Assembly: GCA_004794655.1 (NCBI GenBank)
Contig: SMMW01000039.1
Location: 1-64,000 of the forward strand
Origin: Marisa cornuarietis
Lineage: Eukaryota > Mollusca > Gastropoda > Architaenioglossa > Ampullariidae
Length of the DNA stretch: 64,000 nt
Direction: 5' to 3'
Below are positions 59,821 through 64,000 of the stretch, in pieces. A model generated the notes under the pieces. The model made no database searches. It saw only the letters and a list, made by a program, of their open reading frames with translations, and had not been told where the DNA came from. The position numbers and the translations under genes are program-made. The stretch's first letter is position 1. Each line of letters begins with the position of its first letter.

Positions 59821-60930
59821 GATGATATTTAGAGTTTATGGAGTTAATGCTGACTTTGAGATGAATAAGTTTTTTTAAATTACAGAATAGGCAGAATAAA
59901 ACTGCATGCTAGCATTGTTAAAGCTGATAATGTATCTAAACTTTCAGGTGGTTAGTTCATCCAATTATAAATAGCTAAGTTTTGCTGCTTCAAAACCATA
60001 ACCAGACTGCATGATGAACTATATGGATGAGATAAAAAATGAGATGATGTCTTCAAACTAATAAAGTTCTTTTAACTTACTTGTAGACTATTTGTTCATT
60101 GTGAATATATGTTTCCATGTATAAAATAAGCAAAAATACACATACTAAATTGAACACAGTACGATCTTCTTTTTTATATGTACATAATGGACTTTTGTAT
60201 ATTTGTGTTTGGGTGCATCAGCATGTATATTTTTTGCTTTCAATATTTTCATCACACATGTACATGTATGAAAGTGATTAATGAATGTGAAAGAGTATGC
60301 AAGGAAGACTATATAGTTTGTGAAAAAAAGAAGTTTATGATGATCGACACATATATAGTATTAATAGCAATGAATGCTATAGTGTGATGTACCGTACGAT
60401 GTGCCCTCTTGTGAATGAGATGAACATGTATCACTAGAGCGAAAGAAATTGTGTCGTCCGTATATAGTTGTGAAACAGAAGAGCACACATGAATTAAGAT
60501 CCTGGAGTTGAACAACGGAGAAAACACGTACAAGCTTAATTTTGTTTGGGAAAAAGCAGGGTTTATTTTTTGGATTCCAAGATCGATCGGCTGTAATTAG
60601 CTGAGAAGTTTGAATAAAAGCACGAACCGTAGTGGGTTTTGAATGTTATAGTCGCGACGTGCTTTTAACCCTTTGCATGAGATTCAGCATGTTATTTAAT
60701 TAATGGTGTCGTGCGCGAACAAGATGCGATTTTTCAAAGTTAAGCTTATATATAAAATATTAAACTATTAATCCTTGAATCCTTGTATAAGCTTTCCTTT
60801 GAAAAATCGTATGTTCTTCTTCCCTCGACACAATTAAGCATGCTATCCATGACCACGCATTAGCAAACATGCATCCATTCAGCTGATTAAATTAGGGCTT
60901 GGAAGTGGATGCCGATGGTGTCAACATAAC
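59821..60930. other. Intergenic, with a 26-bp-arm hairpin
   Basis: 3' UTR and AT-rich spacer. The only structure I see is an inverted repeat with arms at 60725-60750 and 60786-60811 (CGATTTTTCAAAG / CTTTGAAAAATCG core plus AAGCTTATA / TATAAGCTT), about 23 of 26 positions pairing. Short reading frames near 60180-60530 have no family features. Confidence 0.7.
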
Positions 60931-60936
60931 CACGAC

Positions 60937-61184
60937 TACCGAGTGTACGGTGCATGTGAACGTGAAGGGTACTCATGTCAGCGCGTTCAAAGTTCAAACT
61001 TGTTTGACAATGGCGAACGTGAAGGGTTTGTCGCTTACTTTCCCCGAGCATGGAATCGCTATTCTTCGACTGAAACGTAACCAGAACAGAATAAATATTG
61101 AATTCATTGAAGCTTTTAATGAATGTCTGGACAGGATCGAACAGTAAGTATTTTATAGCGTCGCATCTGCGGGAGAGTGTGTTT
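60937..61184 (+). pseudogene. Duplicated first exon (and 5' flank) of the isomerase gene
   Basis: From about 60937 to 61184 the sequence repeats 58490-58735: the 5' flank (GTGAACGTGAAGGGTACTCA), the ATG at 61011 (MANVKGLSLTFPEHGIAILR), the conserved NRINIEFIEAFNECLDRIE, and the donor CA|GTAAGT at 61144. The encoded 44 residues keep an open frame with about ten substitutions from copy 1. No exon 2 homologue follows within the next 3 kb, where an AT-rich repeat and a gypsy element are found. It is either an abandoned partial duplication or the first exon of a second gene interrupted by transposon DNA. Confidence 0.75.
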
Positions 61185-61289
61185 TAATTACGCAGAGCCA
61201 GCAACAGCATCTGCGAGAGATTGAGAGAATGTACATGTATACAGCGGCGGCGTTTGGGGGTGGCATACCGTGGCAAATGGGGCGCCAAG

Positions 61290-61640
61290 AGGGGAATTTT
61301 CTCAAATTTGCTATTTCTAGCTATACATTGCACTGTATAATTATAGAATGCAATGTATAGCTATACATTGCATTTTATACTTATAGATTGCATTTTATAT
61401 TTATACAATTCATTCTATACTTATAGATTGCATTCTATAGCTATACATTGCAATGTATAGCTAGAGAGAGAAAAACTCGGTAAAAACCGAAGTGTTTCAT
61501 TTATATTAATTATACTCAGAAGTTGCTATCCAATTCATTTTATATATACCTTTCAATTCTTTAGCTATAGAATGCATTCTATCTATACATTTGAAATCTA
61601 TATTTATAGATTGCATTCTATAACTTCTGACTTGAAATGT
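61290..61640. repeat. Degenerate palindromic AT-rich repeat (ATTGCATTCTATA family)
   Basis: Motifs such as TATAGCTATACATTGCA, TATAGATTGCATTCTATA and ATACATTGCAATGTATAGCT recur every 15 to 25 bp in both orientations, so the whole tract is built from near-palindromic words. It is interrupted at about 61460-61550 by other sequence. No coding capacity. Confidence 0.75.
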
Positions 61641-61827
61641 ATACGGAACGAGGCTGGCTCATTTGCATATGGGAAAAGAAGGTCAAAGACTAACCAATCG
61701 GCGCTCGTAGCAGTGGCCTTCTTCGTTCTTGTGCAACTACAAAACTATGCAGTTCAAGAGGAAAACTATAATTCTAAGGGTCGAGTAGAATATTACCCCT
61801 ACCCCCTTTGTTTTTTTAACTTCTGAC

Positions 61828-62009
61828 TGTTGTGTTATTGGTTTGTGGGTATTATGAGTGGTGGCATTCAATAAACTCTCCAGTTAGAACACGTAGCAGA
61901 GACATCATTATGTCGGCTTCGCGCCATCTTTTATTATCCCAAGTCCGCACTAAACCTTTTACGGATTTCTACATTTTCAGAATAAGGCCAACACTTGCCT
62001 TATGTCACA
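61828..62009 (-). repeat. Probable LTR of the gypsy element (182 bp)
   Basis: The block begins TGTTGTG and ends TCACA (plus strand). Read on the minus strand it starts TGTGACATAAGG directly after a purine run AAAGAAAGGGAGA (62010-62024), which serves as the polypurine tract, and carries AATAAAA internally as a poly(A) signal. The order pol, spacer, polypurine tract, TG...CA block is what a 3' LTR requires. The matching 5' LTR lies outside the window, so identity between LTRs cannot be checked. Confidence 0.65.
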
Positions 62010-62208
62010 TCTCCCTTTCTTTAGTTAATGGACATTAATGTTTCAACCTAACTTAATTAACATTAATTTTAGCCTGAATCCTTCACACCTAACTTTCCTA
62101 GTTAGAGCATTTATTATTACTTTTGCAATTTTCTTACACTATAACACAACTTTTAATATTCTTGAATTTCCTATTCAAGTCTATGTGCGGTTGATTCGAG
62201 TCAATAAT

Positions 62209-64000
62209 TTACAAGTCAAGTTTCTGTGGGATCTTGATGGTGCGACCACTCTTGGTCGTCTTGACAGTCTGATCTGGAGGAGCGATGACTTTGGACGCTG
62301 GCACCTTCCCGGCTGCGGCTCCTAGACATGGCTCTGTATTGGCAACAGGAACGTCTGGATCGTCTGAGTGTATACCAGACCAGGGGTCGGGATCATCTTC
62401 GGACTTTGGGTTTGTTGGAATAAGGGATGACAGATTCTTTGGAATAGGTCTGGGATTCTCGGGATTGGGATCTCTGGGAATCAAGAGGCGGCGGTTGCGT
62501 CTTTGTCGACCGTAGGGAGTCTCTACCTCATATGACCTGTTGGGCAGAGACGTGATGATTGTCCCTGGTGTCTGGGTTGGCTTCACCCAAACTGGCTGAC
62601 CTGGTTCCAACTCAGCGGCTGATCTGGCACGGTGTGCTCTGTCGAAGTTCTGTTTATGTTTCAACTTCTGCATCTCGTTTTTCTTATGAAAGTCCTTCCT
62701 TTCTTTTTCCTTTTTCTCGGAAAATTGAGATGGTATGGTGGGGACCATGGTGCGTAGTCTTCTCCCGAACAACAGTTCTGCTGGACTGAGACCTTGCTGA
62801 AGTGGCGTAGCGCGATATGTGAGAATCGCTAAATAAGGATCATCTGCCTTCTTCAGGATTGATTTCACGGTTTGAACGGCGCGTTCAGCTTCGCCATTCG
62901 CTTGTGGGTAGTACGGGCTGCTTGTTGTGTGAGTGAACTCGTACTGTTGAGCGAACGTTTGGAATTGCTTGCTGAAGAACTGCGGGCCGTTGTCTGAGAT
63001 GACAATTTGTGGAATTCCATGGCGGGAAAAATGCTCTTAACATGGTTGATGACTGTTTCTGCCGAAGTATTCTTCAGGTGTGCCAACTCAATATAACGTG
63101 AATAATAGTCCACCACTAGTAAGTACTGCTCTTTTTTCAGTTCAAAGATGTCCATTCCAACTTTCTGCCAAGGGAATGCTGGTGTGACAGAGGGAATAAG
63201 GGGCTCAGGGGGAATTGGCCTCTCCTTAATGCAAATTGTGCACCTCTGTACCATGGACTCTATCTGCTGAGAAAGCTTTGGCCACCAAACACTCTCTCTG
63301 GCCAAGGCACGACATTTTACGATGCCTTGATGTCCAATATGAAGTCTGTGAAGAATGTCTGTTCTCAGTACTTCAGGGATGATCAGTCTTGATCTGTAGA
63401 GAAGAAGTCCATCATGTTCTGTGACTTCTGATCGTACTGTCCAAAACGCTTTCAGTTCTTCCTGCTCTGGACTAGAACGTGGCCATCCATTGTGAAGATA
63501 ATACAGTACTGTCTTACAAACAGTATCTCTTGCAGTCTCGTTCTTGATTTCTTCGATGCGTTTTTCACTGGCTGGCAAGCTCTGAATCACTTGCTTGATG
63601 AAGATCTCTTCTTCTTCACTTCTCTCATCTTTCGGAGTGTTTCTTGCTGGGGCTCGTGAGAGTGTGTCAGCAGTCACGAGATTCTTGCCTTTGGTGTAGA
63701 CAATGTTGTACTTGAACCTCATCAGGCGCATCCGGAATCTCTGAATTCTCGGAGGTAGATCTTCAAGGTTTTTTGTTTTAAGTAGAGACAATAATGGCTT
63801 GTGGTCAGTTTCGATTGTGAGATCACGAAGTCCTGTGATATAGTCACAGAACTTTTCACACGCCCAAGTCACTGCAAGTGCTTCACGCTCAACTTGCGCG
63901 TACCTGCGCTCAGTTTCCGTCATACTTCTTGATGCGTAGAAAACTGGCTTAAGGTGACCATCTGACTGTTTCTGAAGTAATACTGCACCGAGACCGAAAG
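62209..64000 (-). mobile_element. Ty3/gypsy retrotransposon pol (RNase H, integrase), partial and frameshifted
   Basis: The minus strand runs from the window edge: end of RT / start of RNase H (FGLGAVLLQ; YAQVEREALAVTWACEKF; TIETDHKPLLSLL; TADTLSRAP), the integrase zinc-binding HHCC region (LHRLHIGHQG ... CTIC) and the catalytic core with its first Asp (VGMDIFEL; LLVVDYYSRYIELAHL). At about 63037 a one-base loss in a T run shifts the frame; the rest of the core and the C-terminal region continue in a second frame down to 62209 (TYRATPLQQGLSPAELLFGR; basic tail). Domain order RT-RNase H-integrase identifies Ty3/gypsy; I would place it near the Mag or K02A2.6-like group. The frameshift disables this copy. 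RT, protease and gag lie beyond 64000. Confidence 0.92.

Noticed and set aside
62285..62789. Plus-strand frames opposite the gypsy C-terminal region
   Set aside because: They are antisense shadows of the retrotransposon pol frame.

Overview
The window looks like nuclear DNA of an intron-rich invertebrate, most likely a mollusc and perhaps a gastropod. The grounds are GT-AG introns of 0.1 to 4 kb, AT-rich intergenic DNA, dispersed repeats ending in (ATT)n, L2-like and RTE-like LINE debris, and a kringle membrane protein whose transmembrane tail (DDRPSA motif) I recall from molluscan predicted proteins. Species cannot be fixed from sequence alone. All gene models were assembled by hand from reading frame, splice sites, intron phase and remembered family sequences; no alignment was run.

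Layout. 1-1990: a 68-bp minisatellite and a SINE-like tail. 2060-10074 (+): 3' part of a type I membrane protein with sushi, galactose-binding-like, two kringle, one unknown and one transmembrane segment; its introns hold a 40-bp and a very long 37-bp minisatellite. 10.1-15.3 kb: decayed RTE-type LINE pieces, a SINE-like stretch and a 30-bp minisatellite. 15575-26860 (+): complete HEATR3/Syo1 gene (16 exons, 656 aa), with two pogo/Tigger-like MITEs, one piggyBac deletion derivative and one long foldback element in its introns. 28487-45618 (-): complete EXOC2/Sec5 gene (27 exons, 939 aa), tail-to-tail with HEATR3, carrying a hAT element in its last intron and nested LINEs in intron 4. 45940-51221 (+): complete MRPL44 gene (10 exons, 356 aa), head-to-head with EXOC2 with 321 bp between the start codons. 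51.2-58.5 kb: mostly non-coding and repeat-rich, with an orphan RING-finger reading frame at the edge of a putative DNA transposon and a CACAGA-type microsatellite. 58558-59820 (+): a four-exon enoyl-CoA delta-isomerase-like gene (231 aa). 60.9-61.15 kb: a second copy of its first exon without the rest. 61.8-64 kb (-): 3' half of a Ty3/gypsy retrotransposon with a short LTR.

The host genes act in unrelated housekeeping processes: ribosomal protein import (HEATR3), exocytosis (EXOC2), mitochondrial translation (MRPL44) and fatty-acid oxidation (isomerase). The only arrangement suggesting shared control is the EXOC2/MRPL44 head-to-head pair. I see no new multi-gene system. The most unusual items are the domain architecture and minisatellite load of the kringle gene, the duplicated promoter plus first exon of the isomerase gene, the RING frame cut at a transposon boundary, and several clean non-autonomous DNA transposons with readable ends.
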